From: Micavibrio sp. | GTDB lineage: Bacteria; Pseudomonadota; Alphaproteobacteria; Micavibrionales; Micavibrionaceae | DNA: 64,000 nucleotides | NCBI GenBank assembly: GCA_030824965.1 | Contig: JAPJQV010000003.1 | Location: 248,001 to 312,000, forward strand | Direction: 5' to 3' | In this document: in pieces, positions 33,960 to 41,284 of the stretch | Position numbering within the stretch: the first letter of the stretch is position 1 | How the letters are laid out: every line of letters begins with the position of its first letter | Position numbers and translations under genes: made by a program | Notes under the pieces: model-generated | The model's database searches: none | What the model saw: only the letters and a program-made list of their open reading frames with translations | Told to the model about the DNA's origin: nothing

Positions 33960-34034
33960 AGCCGCAGAGGCGCGAGAGTGCACAGAGTTTTATTTTATAT
34001 TCTTTTTCTCTGTTTACTCTGCGTCTCTGCGGCT
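33960..34034. repeat. Imperfect palindromic repeat overlapping the DUF2155 gene start
   Basis: The left arm begins AGCCGCAGAGGCGCGAGAG (33960-33987) and the right arm, 34008-34034, is its imperfect reverse complement ending CTGCGTCTCTGCGGCT; the 20-base loop is AT-rich. This resembles a widespread GCCGCAGAGACGCAGAG-type intergenic repeat. The start codon and signal peptide of the next gene lie inside it. Confidence 0.75.
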
Positions 34035-34781
34035 CGTTCTTCTCTTGCTCAAGCGCTCAATTATGAAGATTACCCGGTCGTAAAATTACGCTCACTCGAT
34101 AAGATCACGGCGCGAACCATGACCTTTGAAGCCAAGGTCGGGTCGACGGTCAGGTTCGGTGAGATCTTCATCAAGGTACAGTCCTGCCGCAAGCCACCCC
34201 CGGTTGAAAAATCTGAAGCTGCCGCTTTTCTTCAAGTCTGGCAAAGCAATGACGAGAAAAAGACTTCAAAATGGATATTCTCCGGCTGGATGTTCGCCTC
34301 ATCCCCGGCGCTCTCTGCGATGAATCATCCTGTTTACGATGTGTGGGTGCTCGATTGTCTGGGCCGTGATCCCGAACCGATGCCGCCGCCGGATGAAAAT
34401 ACAAGCGGCGTCCAAACGCCTGACACCGATGGCGAAGCGCCAGATGCAGTACCGCCGCCGGTCGAGCCTGACACGCAGCAGCAACAAGACGATAACGTAA
34501 CTCGCGATGATGATCCGGGCGCATTCGAAGCTCCGGCCGGGACAGTGACGCAAGAGCCGGTGCCTTCTGCAGAAATACCGTCCTCATCCACCCCGGCCTA
34601 TACGCCGCCCGCAGCGGTAACGGATGAATATATCGACGAAACCCCGTCTGACGATTCATCTCCGGTCGATGATACAATGGCTCCGCAAACGCCTACCACC
34701 AGCGAGACGCTTGAGCCGCGGCCGATGCAAGAAGAGCCGGCTCAGGAACCTGCAAGGCAGGAATTCGAAGGAATTTATTAA
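33978..34781 (+). CDS. DUF2155 domain secreted protein
   Basis: 267 residues from the GTG at 33978, the only usable start in the frame after the mlaD stop codon. Residues 1-25 form a signal peptide (LFYILFLCLLCVSA, cleavage near AQA). The DUF2155 domain follows: LRSLDKITARTMTFEAKVGSTVRFG, VQSCRKPPP, WIFSGWMFASSPALSAMNHPVYDVWVLDC, including paired cysteines. The last 130 residues are acidic and rich in Pro, Thr and Ser, and probably disordered. The start and signal peptide come from a palindromic repeat. The neighbour order NDUFA12, mlaD, DUF2155 is typical of alphaproteobacteria; function is unknown. Confidence 0.88.
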   Translation: MHRVLFYILFLCLLCVSAARSSLAQALNYEDYPVVKLRSLDKITARTMTFEAKVGSTVRFGEIFIKVQSCRKPPPVEKSEAAAFLQVWQSNDEKKTSKWIFSGWMFASSPALSAMNHPVYDVWVLDCLGRDPEPMPPPDENTSGVQTPDTDGEAPDAVPPPVEPDTQQQQDDNVTRDDDPGAFEAPAGTVTQEPVPSAEIPSSSTPAYTPPAAVTDEYIDETPSDDSSPVDDTMAPQTPTTSETLEPRPMQEEPAQEPARQEFEGIY

Positions 34782-34805
34782 ACGATATAAATTCTTAAGT
34801 TATTG

Positions 34806-34881
34806 ATTTATAATATAAATAGTAAGAAAAGGCAGAATGTATTTATAGCCTATAAATACATTGAATTTATACGCTATAAAT
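34806..34881 (+). promoter_or_regulatory. Three ATTTATA/TATAAAT palindromes upstream of fic
   Basis: Copies at 34806-34820 (ATTTATAATATAAAT), 34841-34857 (ATTTATAGCCTATAAAT, extended to a 12-base arm palindrome at 34837-34861) and 34865-34881 (ATTTATACGCTATAAAT). The repeated half-site and position just before the ATG suggest autoregulation by the winged-helix end of the Fic protein. Confidence 0.65.
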
Positions 34882-34895
34882 TATAGATTATAAAG

Positions 34896-36242
34896 ATGAA
34901 AATACCGCAAACCTCACCGGATATCTGGTCATTATGGGATGAAATCAAAGACGACAAATCCGTTGTTTATAAGGTTCTTTCCATTCTGCCCACGAGTGAT
35001 AAAGGGGAATATTTTCACTGGGATGAATTGCGCAGGCACAATCCTCCGGAGGGTTTAGATCATCGTCTCTGGTGGTTAGGAACCAAACTTGCAAGAAATA
35101 AAATTCAAGAGAAAATAGCTTTATTCGATAAAACCAATATCCCATTTTCTTATTGTGAATTTTCGATTCTAAAAAAGCATTTAAGGCGTATCGATCAAGA
35201 AGCTGGTGGTTGGCTTGCTACGGATAATAAAAGCGCTCAAGGTTTAGAAGGGAAAAAATATCTAATACGTTCTCTTGTGGAAGAACCTTTTTATAGTTCG
35301 CTAATAGAGGGTGCAGCCACAACCAGGGCTGCGGCCAAAGAAATGATTTTAAATAATCAAAGGCCGAAAACGCAAGATGAGCGTATGACCTTAAATAATT
35401 ATCATGGTCTGCAGTTGGTTAAAGAACACAGGCATCATGAATTAACAGTTCCTTTTATTTTGGAACTACATAAAACGATCACTGAAGGAACATTAGCTAA
35501 TCCTGAAGACGCGGGAAGGCTTAGGAATCGCGACGATATAAATGTCGTAGATGAAACAACAAACGAAGTCCTTCATTCACCCCCATTAGCAAAGGAATTA
35601 ACAGGCAGACTGCAAAAACTATGTGACTTTGCAAACGGCTCTATCGACGACTTCCCTTATCACCATCCATTAATCCGGGCTGTGATACTTCATTTTATGT
35701 TAGCTTACGATCACCCTTTTGTTGATGGCAATGGCAGAACAGCCCGCGCCCTGTTTTATTGGTCTGCGCTTAGATCGAATTATTGGCTTATGGAGTATAT
35801 TTCAATCTCAAGTATCATATCGGAAGCGAAAATAAAGTATGGGAAAGCTTTTTTACTAACGGAAACAGATAAAGGAGATCTGACCTATTTTCTTCTTCAT
35901 CAAATAGAAATTATTTGTAAAGCCGTAGAGCGATTGCAGATTTATCTGGAAGAAAAAAAGAAGGAGGCGTCAGAATTTGAAAAGATGTTGGATGCCGTAT
36001 CAAGGACATTAACCATCAACGATCGTCAGAAGCATATTCTGCATGAAATTCAGAAAGGTCATATAAAAACAATTTTGATTCAAGATGTTATAAATTTATT
36101 TGGTGTAAGCTATCTTACGGCCCGACACGATCTGGAAATTTTTGAAAAAATGGGGGTTCTAAAGAAAAGAAAGTCAGGCCAGACATCGATTTATGAAGCA
36201 AAAAAAGACCTAAAGGACATTTTTGGAATATTTAAGGTTTGA
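34896..36242 (+). CDS. Fic family protein with C-terminal winged helix
   Basis: 448 residues. The Fic motif HPFVDGNGRTAR is at 273-284 and contains the catalytic His273. A class II-type inhibitory motif S-x-x-x-E-G (Ser134 to Glu138-Gly139, in SSLIEGA) precedes the core, so AMPylation is expected to be self-inhibited. An N-terminal DUF4172-like region comes first and a winged-helix DNA-binding end (LIQDVINLFGVSYLTARHDLEIFEKMGVLKKR) last. The gene is more AT-rich than its neighbours and stands beside tRNA-Gly with its own operator array, suggesting acquisition by transfer. Confidence 0.92.
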   Translation: MKIPQTSPDIWSLWDEIKDDKSVVYKVLSILPTSDKGEYFHWDELRRHNPPEGLDHRLWWLGTKLARNKIQEKIALFDKTNIPFSYCEFSILKKHLRRIDQEAGGWLATDNKSAQGLEGKKYLIRSLVEEPFYSSLIEGAATTRAAAKEMILNNQRPKTQDERMTLNNYHGLQLVKEHRHHELTVPFILELHKTITEGTLANPEDAGRLRNRDDINVVDETTNEVLHSPPLAKELTGRLQKLCDFANGSIDDFPYHHPLIRAVILHFMLAYDHPFVDGNGRTARALFYWSALRSNYWLMEYISISSIISEAKIKYGKAFLLTETDKGDLTYFLLHQIEIICKAVERLQIYLEEKKKEASEFEKMLDAVSRTLTINDRQKHILHEIQKGHIKTILIQDVINLFGVSYLTARHDLEIFEKMGVLKKRKSGQTSIYEAKKDLKDIFGIFKV

Positions 36243-36286
36243 GGGGGTCAAACTTTTTCGATCAAAATTTCGTGAGAGAAACCAAA

Positions 36287-36361
36287 TGGAGCGGGCGAAG
36301 GGATTCGAACCCTCGGCTTCAACCTTGGCAAGGTTGCGCTCTACCCCTGAGCTACGCCCGC
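36287..36361 (-). tRNA. tRNA-Gly (GCC)
   Basis: 75 bases on the minus strand with encoded CCA. The acceptor stem GCGGGCG / CGCCCGC, D arm GTAGCTCAGGGGTAGAGC, anticodon loop TTGCCAA (GCC) on the stem CAACC/GGTTG, and TTCGAATC in the T loop are visible. Confidence 0.97.
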
Positions 36362-36436
36362 GTCTTATTCAATGGGTAGGGGTTTTATAAACATCCAAAC
36401 AGGAATATCAAGCGGAAAAAGACAGAAAAAGCGAAA

Positions 36437-36718
36437 TTAAGCGCCGACCTGGATCAAAGAGGTATAATAGCCCATTTGTTTACCGGTCTGGGGATCCTGC
36501 TCAATGATAACGAGATTACTCTTCAGCTCGACTTTTCGGGCATAGGCATCGGGCAATTCGTAATGCATAAGATCGCCTTCATGGTCTTCGTCTTCATAAA
36601 TAAGCATTAAAAGCTTTTGATCACGAAAATATTCGACGCGTTTGACATCCGATGGCAATCTTTCATCGCAAACCATGACCAGATCGCCTTCCGGCAAATT
36701 GCCCATCTGGATATTCAT
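36437..36718 (-). CDS. Small acidic protein of unknown function
   Basis: 93 residues, not recognised; predominantly beta strands with many acidic residues (YEDEDHEGDLMHYELPDAYARK). No signal or membrane segment. It begins three bases after the stop of the 45-residue ORF, so the two form a small operon downstream of an AT-rich promoter region and upstream of tRNA-Gly. Confidence 0.65.
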   Translation of the reverse strand: MNIQMGNLPEGDLVMVCDERLPSDVKRVEYFRDQKLLMLIYEDEDHEGDLMHYELPDAYARKVELKSNLVIIEQDPQTGKQMGYYTSLIQVGA

Positions 36719-36721
36719 GAA

Positions 36722-36859
36722 TTATCCTAAGCCGGTTGGAGAAATCGACGGAGCTGGGGCCGGAGCCGGAGCTTTCATGGCCACTTCAGGCAAAAAACTT
36801 TGTCCATGAACTGTAGGACCCGGTAAAATCGGATCGCTGACTTCGAATCTCTGTGCCAT
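36722..36859 (-). CDS. Very small proline/alanine-rich protein
   Basis: 45 residues starting MAQRFEVSDPILPGP and ending in alternating Ala-Pro (APAPAPAP) then SISPTGLG. The ATG has GGGAGA upstream at normal spacing. It directly precedes the 93-residue gene on the same strand. Low complexity makes it hard to judge by similarity; the ribosome site and tight spacing are the support. Confidence 0.55.
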   Translation of the reverse strand: MAQRFEVSDPILPGPTVHGQSFLPEVAMKAPAPAPAPSISPTGLG

Positions 36860-37011
36860 TTAGTTTCTCCCAGAAACGCTATATTAATAATACATCAATT
36901 TTCGGCCTGATTCAAAGTTCAGGCTCTTTAAAATCGAGATTAAATCTTTTAGTTCTTGTTTTTGTATTTTTACATACTAACCGCCAAATCTTAACAAGGG
37001 TTTAAATCAGC

Positions 37012-37563
37012 ATGTCCTTATCTTCGTTTTCCGTGGAAAAGCCTGTGGAGAATATAGATCCGGTATCTGCCGATCAGTTGCTGGGAAGGCTGAAGGGGTT
37101 GGGTATCGAATACATTCTGTATGAACATCAGGCTCTTTTCCGCGTTGAAGATGCATCCGACATTGAAAGAGGAATGACAGGCGCCCATACCCGTAATTTG
37201 TTCGTCCGCGACAAAAAAGAGCGGATGTTTTTAATTACGCTGATGGCCGATACAAAAATCGATATGAAGAAACTCGCCGATCTTCTGAAAGCAGGGCGAC
37301 TTTCCTTTGGTTCCCCTGAACGTCTTTTTAAATATCTTGGCGTCACGCCGGGATCTGTCACGCCTTTTGCGATGGTAAACGATAAAGACCATAAGGTAAC
37401 ACTTATTCTTGATCAGGAAATGATGAAATACGATATCGTCAATTATCATCCATTGATCAACACGATGACAGTAGGGTTAAGCCCCGCCGATCTGAGGAAA
37501 TTTCTTGAAAATTGCGGATGTGTGCCACAAGTTATGGACTTAAGCGCGGCAAGCGGAGAATAA
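37012..37563 (+). CDS. Prolyl-tRNA deacylase-like protein (YbaK/ProX family)
   Basis: 183 residues of the YbaK/EbsC editing domain, ProXp/PrdX type. It removes wrongly attached alanine or other amino acids from tRNA-Pro in trans. Seen are LLGRLKGLGIEYILYEHQALFRVEDA, GAHTRNLFVRDKKERMFLITLMADTKIDMKKLADLL and RLSFGSPERLFKYLGVTPGSVTPFAMVND, which contains the conserved GVTPGSVTPF signature. It is one base upstream of the thioredoxin-like gene. Confidence 0.92.
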   Translation: MSLSSFSVEKPVENIDPVSADQLLGRLKGLGIEYILYEHQALFRVEDASDIERGMTGAHTRNLFVRDKKERMFLITLMADTKIDMKKLADLLKAGRLSFGSPERLFKYLGVTPGSVTPFAMVNDKDHKVTLILDQEMMKYDIVNYHPLINTMTVGLSPADLRKFLENCGCVPQVMDLSAASGE

Positions 37564-37564
37564 A

Positions 37565-38497
37565 ATGTTAATTGGATTAGGGGCGCAGAAAAAAGCGCAA
37601 AATATGATAGCGGAAAATGCGGATGTTTTTTCTGTTACAACACAGGATTTCGAAACATGTATTCTGGCGGAATCACAAAAACGTCCTGTATTGATCGATT
37701 TCTGGGCGCCGTGGTGCGGGCCGTGCAAACAACTAATGCCGGTATTGGAGGAAATCATTACTGCGCAAGGCGGGAAGATCGCTCTCGCTAAAGTAAATAT
37801 CGATGAAAACCCTGAACTGGCGCAGGCTTTCCGCGTCCAGAGTGTGCCGACAGTGATTGCCATGTTCATGGGACAACCTGTTTCCGGTTTTCAGGGCGTG
37901 CGGCCCAAAAGCGAGATTGAAAATCTGATCGCCCAGCTTTTGCAGATGCAAAAACAGCAGATGCCCGATGCGTTGGATATTCCGGCGGCGCTTGCAGCGG
38001 CAGGAGAGGCGATGGCTGAAAAAAACTATGATCTTGCTCAAAATATTTACGGCGAGATATTGGCGGAAGATAGTTTGAATGCGGCCGCGTATGGTGGAAT
38101 GATCCGCATATTAATCGCCATCGGTAAGATTGAACAGGCAAGAGCGGTAAGTGACGGCTTGCCTGAACAGGTAACGAAGGACCCGAACATCATGTCTGTA
38201 AGGACGGCTTTGGAACTTGCATTGAACCCTCCGGCAAGTCCTCTTAACGAGATAGAGAATAAACTGGCCACAGATCCCGACAATCCTGAAATCTTATTCG
38301 AATATGCGGAAAGTGCGTTTGCCGCAGATGACAAAGACAAGGCCGTCGACGGATTGATCGTCCTTATGCGTAAACATAAAAATTGGCAGGAAGACAGGGC
38401 GCGCAAACAGCTTCTTAAATATTTTGAAGCATGGGGAGCTATGGACCCGGCTAGCGTCGCAGGGCGGCGAAAACTCTCTTCCCTGTTGTTTTCTTAA
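37565..38497 (+). CDS. Thioredoxin-TPR protein (CnoX-like chaperedoxin)
   Basis: 310 residues. The N-terminal thioredoxin domain has VLIDFWAPWCGPCKQLMPVL with an intact WCGPC active site; the C-terminal half is a series of TPR-like helical repeats. This matches the CnoX/YbbN family, which protects unfolded proteins from oxidation and delivers them to GroEL. Unlike E. coli YbbN, the active-site cysteines are complete, as in Caulobacter CnoX, so redox activity is expected. It is co-transcribed with the deacylase and the LON-domain gene. Confidence 0.9.
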   Translation: MLIGLGAQKKAQNMIAENADVFSVTTQDFETCILAESQKRPVLIDFWAPWCGPCKQLMPVLEEIITAQGGKIALAKVNIDENPELAQAFRVQSVPTVIAMFMGQPVSGFQGVRPKSEIENLIAQLLQMQKQQMPDALDIPAALAAAGEAMAEKNYDLAQNIYGEILAEDSLNAAAYGGMIRILIAIGKIEQARAVSDGLPEQVTKDPNIMSVRTALELALNPPASPLNEIENKLATDPDNPEILFEYAESAFAADDKDKAVDGLIVLMRKHKNWQEDRARKQLLKYFEAWGAMDPASVAGRRKLSSLLFS

Positions 38498-38519
38498 AAT
38501 TCTTTCTTATATCAGCTTT

Positions 38520-39170
38520 ATGGTTGGACAAGCGACCCATATGGAATTTGACAAGCTGCCTGACATCATTCCGGTCTTTCCACTGGATGGCGTTTTGTTA
38601 CTGCCTCGCGGGCATCTTCCGCTTAATATTTTCGAACCGCGTTATATCGCTATGGTCGAGGATGCTTTGCGGACCAATCGTCTCATTGGTATGATTCAGC
38701 CAAGTAATGTTTCGAGCGGTGCGCCACCTCTATTCAAAACAGGCTGCGCCGGAAAAATCGTCCAGTTTCAGGAAACCGAAGACGGGCGTTATCTGATTAC
38801 GCTTAAAGGTGTCGCGCGTTTTGAAGTGGCTCAAGAGGTCGATTCTATACGCGGCTATCGTCAGGTCAGGACCGACTGGTCCAAATTCAGCGAGGATTTT
38901 GAAAAAATTGAATCGCTGGGCGTCAACCGCCCTCATCTGGTCGAGCTTTTGCAGATTTATTTCGAACAGAATGATATGTCTATCGATTGGAAACTGATCA
39001 CGGCGGTCAATGACGAAAAACTTATGACATGTCTAGCGATGATATGTCCTTTCACTTCCGGCGAAAAGCAAGCCTTGATCGAAGAGCCAACCTGCAAGGC
39101 GCGCGCTGATTTATTTATGAAACTTTTAGAAATGTCGATTAGAAGCGATTGCTGCGCATCAAAGCATTAA
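38520..39170 (+). CDS. LON N-terminal substrate-binding domain protein
   Basis: 216 residues from the ATG at 38520, just after the chaperedoxin stop codon; a longer frame overlaps that gene and is less likely. The sequence IIPVFPLDGVLLLPRGHLPLNIFEPRYIAMVEDALRTNRLIGM is the LON-domain signature; no AAA or protease part is present. Stand-alone LON domains are common in alphaproteobacteria but of uncertain function. Probably in one operon with Trm112. Confidence 0.9.
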   Translation: MVGQATHMEFDKLPDIIPVFPLDGVLLLPRGHLPLNIFEPRYIAMVEDALRTNRLIGMIQPSNVSSGAPPLFKTGCAGKIVQFQETEDGRYLITLKGVARFEVAQEVDSIRGYRQVRTDWSKFSEDFEKIESLGVNRPHLVELLQIYFEQNDMSIDWKLITAVNDEKLMTCLAMICPFTSGEKQALIEEPTCKARADLFMKLLEMSIRSDCCASKH

Positions 39171-39216
39171 CAAGCAATATCTTTTCAATCCCAAAAGTCT
39201 CAATTATAATTGCGGC

Positions 39217-39411
39217 ATGAACACTCAAATAGATCCCCGTCTTTTGGAAATATTGGTCTGTCCTTTAACCAAGATCCCTTTGCGCTATGACCGCGAAAAG
39301 CAGGAATTAATTTCAGACCGTGCCGGGCTGGCTTATCCTATCCGTGACGGTATACCGATCATGCTGGTCGATGAAGCGAGAAAACTAGAAGACACAGAGA
39401 TTAAAAAATAA
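39217..39411 (+). CDS. Trm112 family protein
   Basis: 64 residues. LLEILVCPLTKIPLRYDREKQELIS and AGLAYPIRDGIPIMLVDEAR match the Trm112/YcaR family. Only the first cysteine of the usual zinc CPxC pair remains (CPLT). In eukaryotes and archaea Trm112 activates methyltransferases; bacterial forms often accompany LON-domain genes, as here. Confidence 0.9.
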   Translation: MNTQIDPRLLEILVCPLTKIPLRYDREKQELISDRAGLAYPIRDGIPIMLVDEARKLEDTEIKK

Positions 39412-39450
39412 GTTGCCGAAATATCGGATCTCGGGCAAGAATACTTCTCC

Positions 39451-39498
39451 ATGCTGAATTTTAAACAAAACCTTCTCCTTCGACTTATCTCCCTCTGA
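39451..39498 (+). CDS. leuL: Leucine-rich leader peptide of leuA
   Basis: A 15-residue ORF, MLNFKQNLLLRLISL, with six leucine codons (CTG, CTT, CTC, CTT, CTT, CTC), four of them in a row of five codons. It is 83 bases before leuA and its last codons lie in the left arm of a hairpin (39492-39536). Such leaders make ribosome stalling sense leucyl-tRNA. There is no strong ribosome site. Confidence 0.7.
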   Translation: MLNFKQNLLLRLISL

Positions 39499-39536
39499 AA
39501 ACCGGAAGGGATGTCCTTCCTCGCGTCTTTCAGAGG
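39492..39536 (+). promoter_or_regulatory. Attenuator hairpin upstream of leuA
   Basis: Outer arms CCTCTGAAA (39492-39500) and TTTCAGAGG (39528-39536) enclose GGAAGG (39504-39509) and CCTTCC (39515-39520). The leader stop codon is inside the outer left arm. No T-run follows, so the mechanism may be translational or use another stem. Confidence 0.6.
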
Positions 39537-39581
39537 TTAAATTCACAAATTCCCGAATTAAGAAGAAAAGGTTTACGTTCC

Positions 39582-41126
39582 ATGTCTGCTTCAGTTAAAG
39601 ACCGCATTATTATTTTCGACACCACCTTAAGAGATGGCGAGCAATCACCCGGTTGCTCGATGAATCTGGAAGAGAAGCTGCGTATGGCGCGTCTTCTGGA
39701 TGAAATGGGTGTCGATGTCATTGAGGCGGGTTTTCCGATCGCATCGAAAGGTGATTTCGAGTCCGTTTCCGAAATTGCCAAAACAATAAAGCGCGCCATT
39801 GTCTGCGGGCTGTCCCGCGCCAAATCTGCCGATATCGATGTGGCAGGCGAAGCCCTCCAGCATGCCGAGCGTCGCCGCATTCACACTTTCATCTCCACCA
39901 GCGAAATTCACATGCGCTACCAATTGCAGATGAGCGAAGATGCCGTTTTGGAATCGGTCAAAGAAAGCGTTACAAGAGCAAGAAAATATACGGATGATGT
40001 GGAATGGTCGGGGATGGATGCGACACGCTCCGATATCGACTTTCTTTGCCGTTGCGTCGAGGCCGCGATTGAATGTGGTGCGACGACCGTGAATATTCCG
40101 GATACGGTTGGCTTTGCCGTGCCGGATGAAATGGCGCAAATTATTCTTAATTTGCGCAATCGCGTTCCCAATATTGATAAGGCAATTTTATCCATGCACT
40201 GTCACAACGATTTAGGGTTGGCGGTGGCGAACTCACTTGCAGGTGTTCAGGCCGGCGCGCGGCAGATTGAATGTACGATTAACGGGATCGGGGAACGAGC
40301 CGGTAACGCGGCCTTGGAAGAAGTTGTCATGGCGCTCAAAACACGTGGCGATTTTCTGCCCTTTGAAACAAATATCGACGCGATGATGATTACGAAGGTC
40401 TCGCGCACACTGTCTTCCATCACAGGTTTTAACGTTCAGCCGAATAAAGCAATCGTGGGTGCCAATGCATTTGCGCATGAAAGCGGCATTCATCAGGATG
40501 GCATGCTCAAACATAAAGGCACTTATGAGATCATGACGCCTGACTCCGTAGGCCTTGTGAAATCGGATCTGGTACTCGGCAAGCATTCAGGTCGGGCTGC
40601 TTTTAAAGATAAGCTGAAACAGATGGAGATTGAATTAGGCGATAATTCCTTTGAAGATGCCTTCAACCGTTTCAAGGATCTTGCCGATAAAAAGAAGAAT
40701 GTCTATGACGACGATATTCTGGCCTTGGTCGAAGACGAGACAGGCCGCGATCATGAAAACATAAAATTCGTTTCATTGTCGGTACAAGCCGGGACACGCG
40801 GCCCGCAAGTGGCGACGCTGGAAATGTCCGTCGATGGTGAGGAGAAAACCGCAACATCGGAAGGGAACGGCCCTATCGATGCGATTTTTTGCGCTATCCG
40901 TAAAATCATTCCACATGAAGACTCAGCACTTCAATTGTACAGTGTGCATGCCGTAACGGGCGGAACGGATGCCCAAGCCGAGGTTACAGTTCGTCTTGAA
41001 GAAAACGGCAAGACCGTTGTCGGGCAAGGAACAGACCCTGATACGTTGGTCGCAAGTTGCCGTGCCTATCTTCACGCGCTCAATAAGTTGATGGATAAAC
41101 GTCTGAAAACTGCCCCGCCCATGTAA
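39582..41126 (+). CDS. leuA: 2-isopropylmalate synthase
   Basis: 514 residues; condenses acetyl-CoA and 2-ketoisovalerate, the first committed step of leucine synthesis. Seen are IIIFDTTLRDGEQSPGCSM (metal-binding Asp), SMHCHNDLGLAVANSLAGVQAG (HxH metal site), INGIGERAGNAALEEVVMAL, and KHSGRAAFKDKL before the C-terminal LeuA regulatory domain that gives leucine feedback inhibition. The leader peptide and hairpin upstream add transcriptional or translational control by leucine. Confidence 0.96.
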   Translation: MSASVKDRIIIFDTTLRDGEQSPGCSMNLEEKLRMARLLDEMGVDVIEAGFPIASKGDFESVSEIAKTIKRAIVCGLSRAKSADIDVAGEALQHAERRRIHTFISTSEIHMRYQLQMSEDAVLESVKESVTRARKYTDDVEWSGMDATRSDIDFLCRCVEAAIECGATTVNIPDTVGFAVPDEMAQIILNLRNRVPNIDKAILSMHCHNDLGLAVANSLAGVQAGARQIECTINGIGERAGNAALEEVVMALKTRGDFLPFETNIDAMMITKVSRTLSSITGFNVQPNKAIVGANAFAHESGIHQDGMLKHKGTYEIMTPDSVGLVKSDLVLGKHSGRAAFKDKLKQMEIELGDNSFEDAFNRFKDLADKKKNVYDDDILALVEDETGRDHENIKFVSLSVQAGTRGPQVATLEMSVDGEEKTATSEGNGPIDAIFCAIRKIIPHEDSALQLYSVHAVTGGTDAQAEVTVRLEENGKTVVGQGTDPDTLVASCRAYLHALNKLMDKRLKTAPPM

Positions 41127-41284
41127 ATATTTTTTTTGTTCAAGGGGCATTTTTAAGTTTTGTTAACTGCGCTACAGTAAAAATTCTGAAGGAGTTGCAT
41201 ACATTTGCACTCGTTAAGATTTCCATATCCTTTATTGCGTTAGAATAACTGTATCCCAATCTCAAGAAATGAGGCCTATCCCGT

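Noticed and set aside
41153..41166. TTAA-N6-TTAA resembling a CtrA box upstream of the chemoreceptor gene
   Set aside because: The CtrA consensus needs a seven-base spacer; here it is six, and the region is AT-rich.
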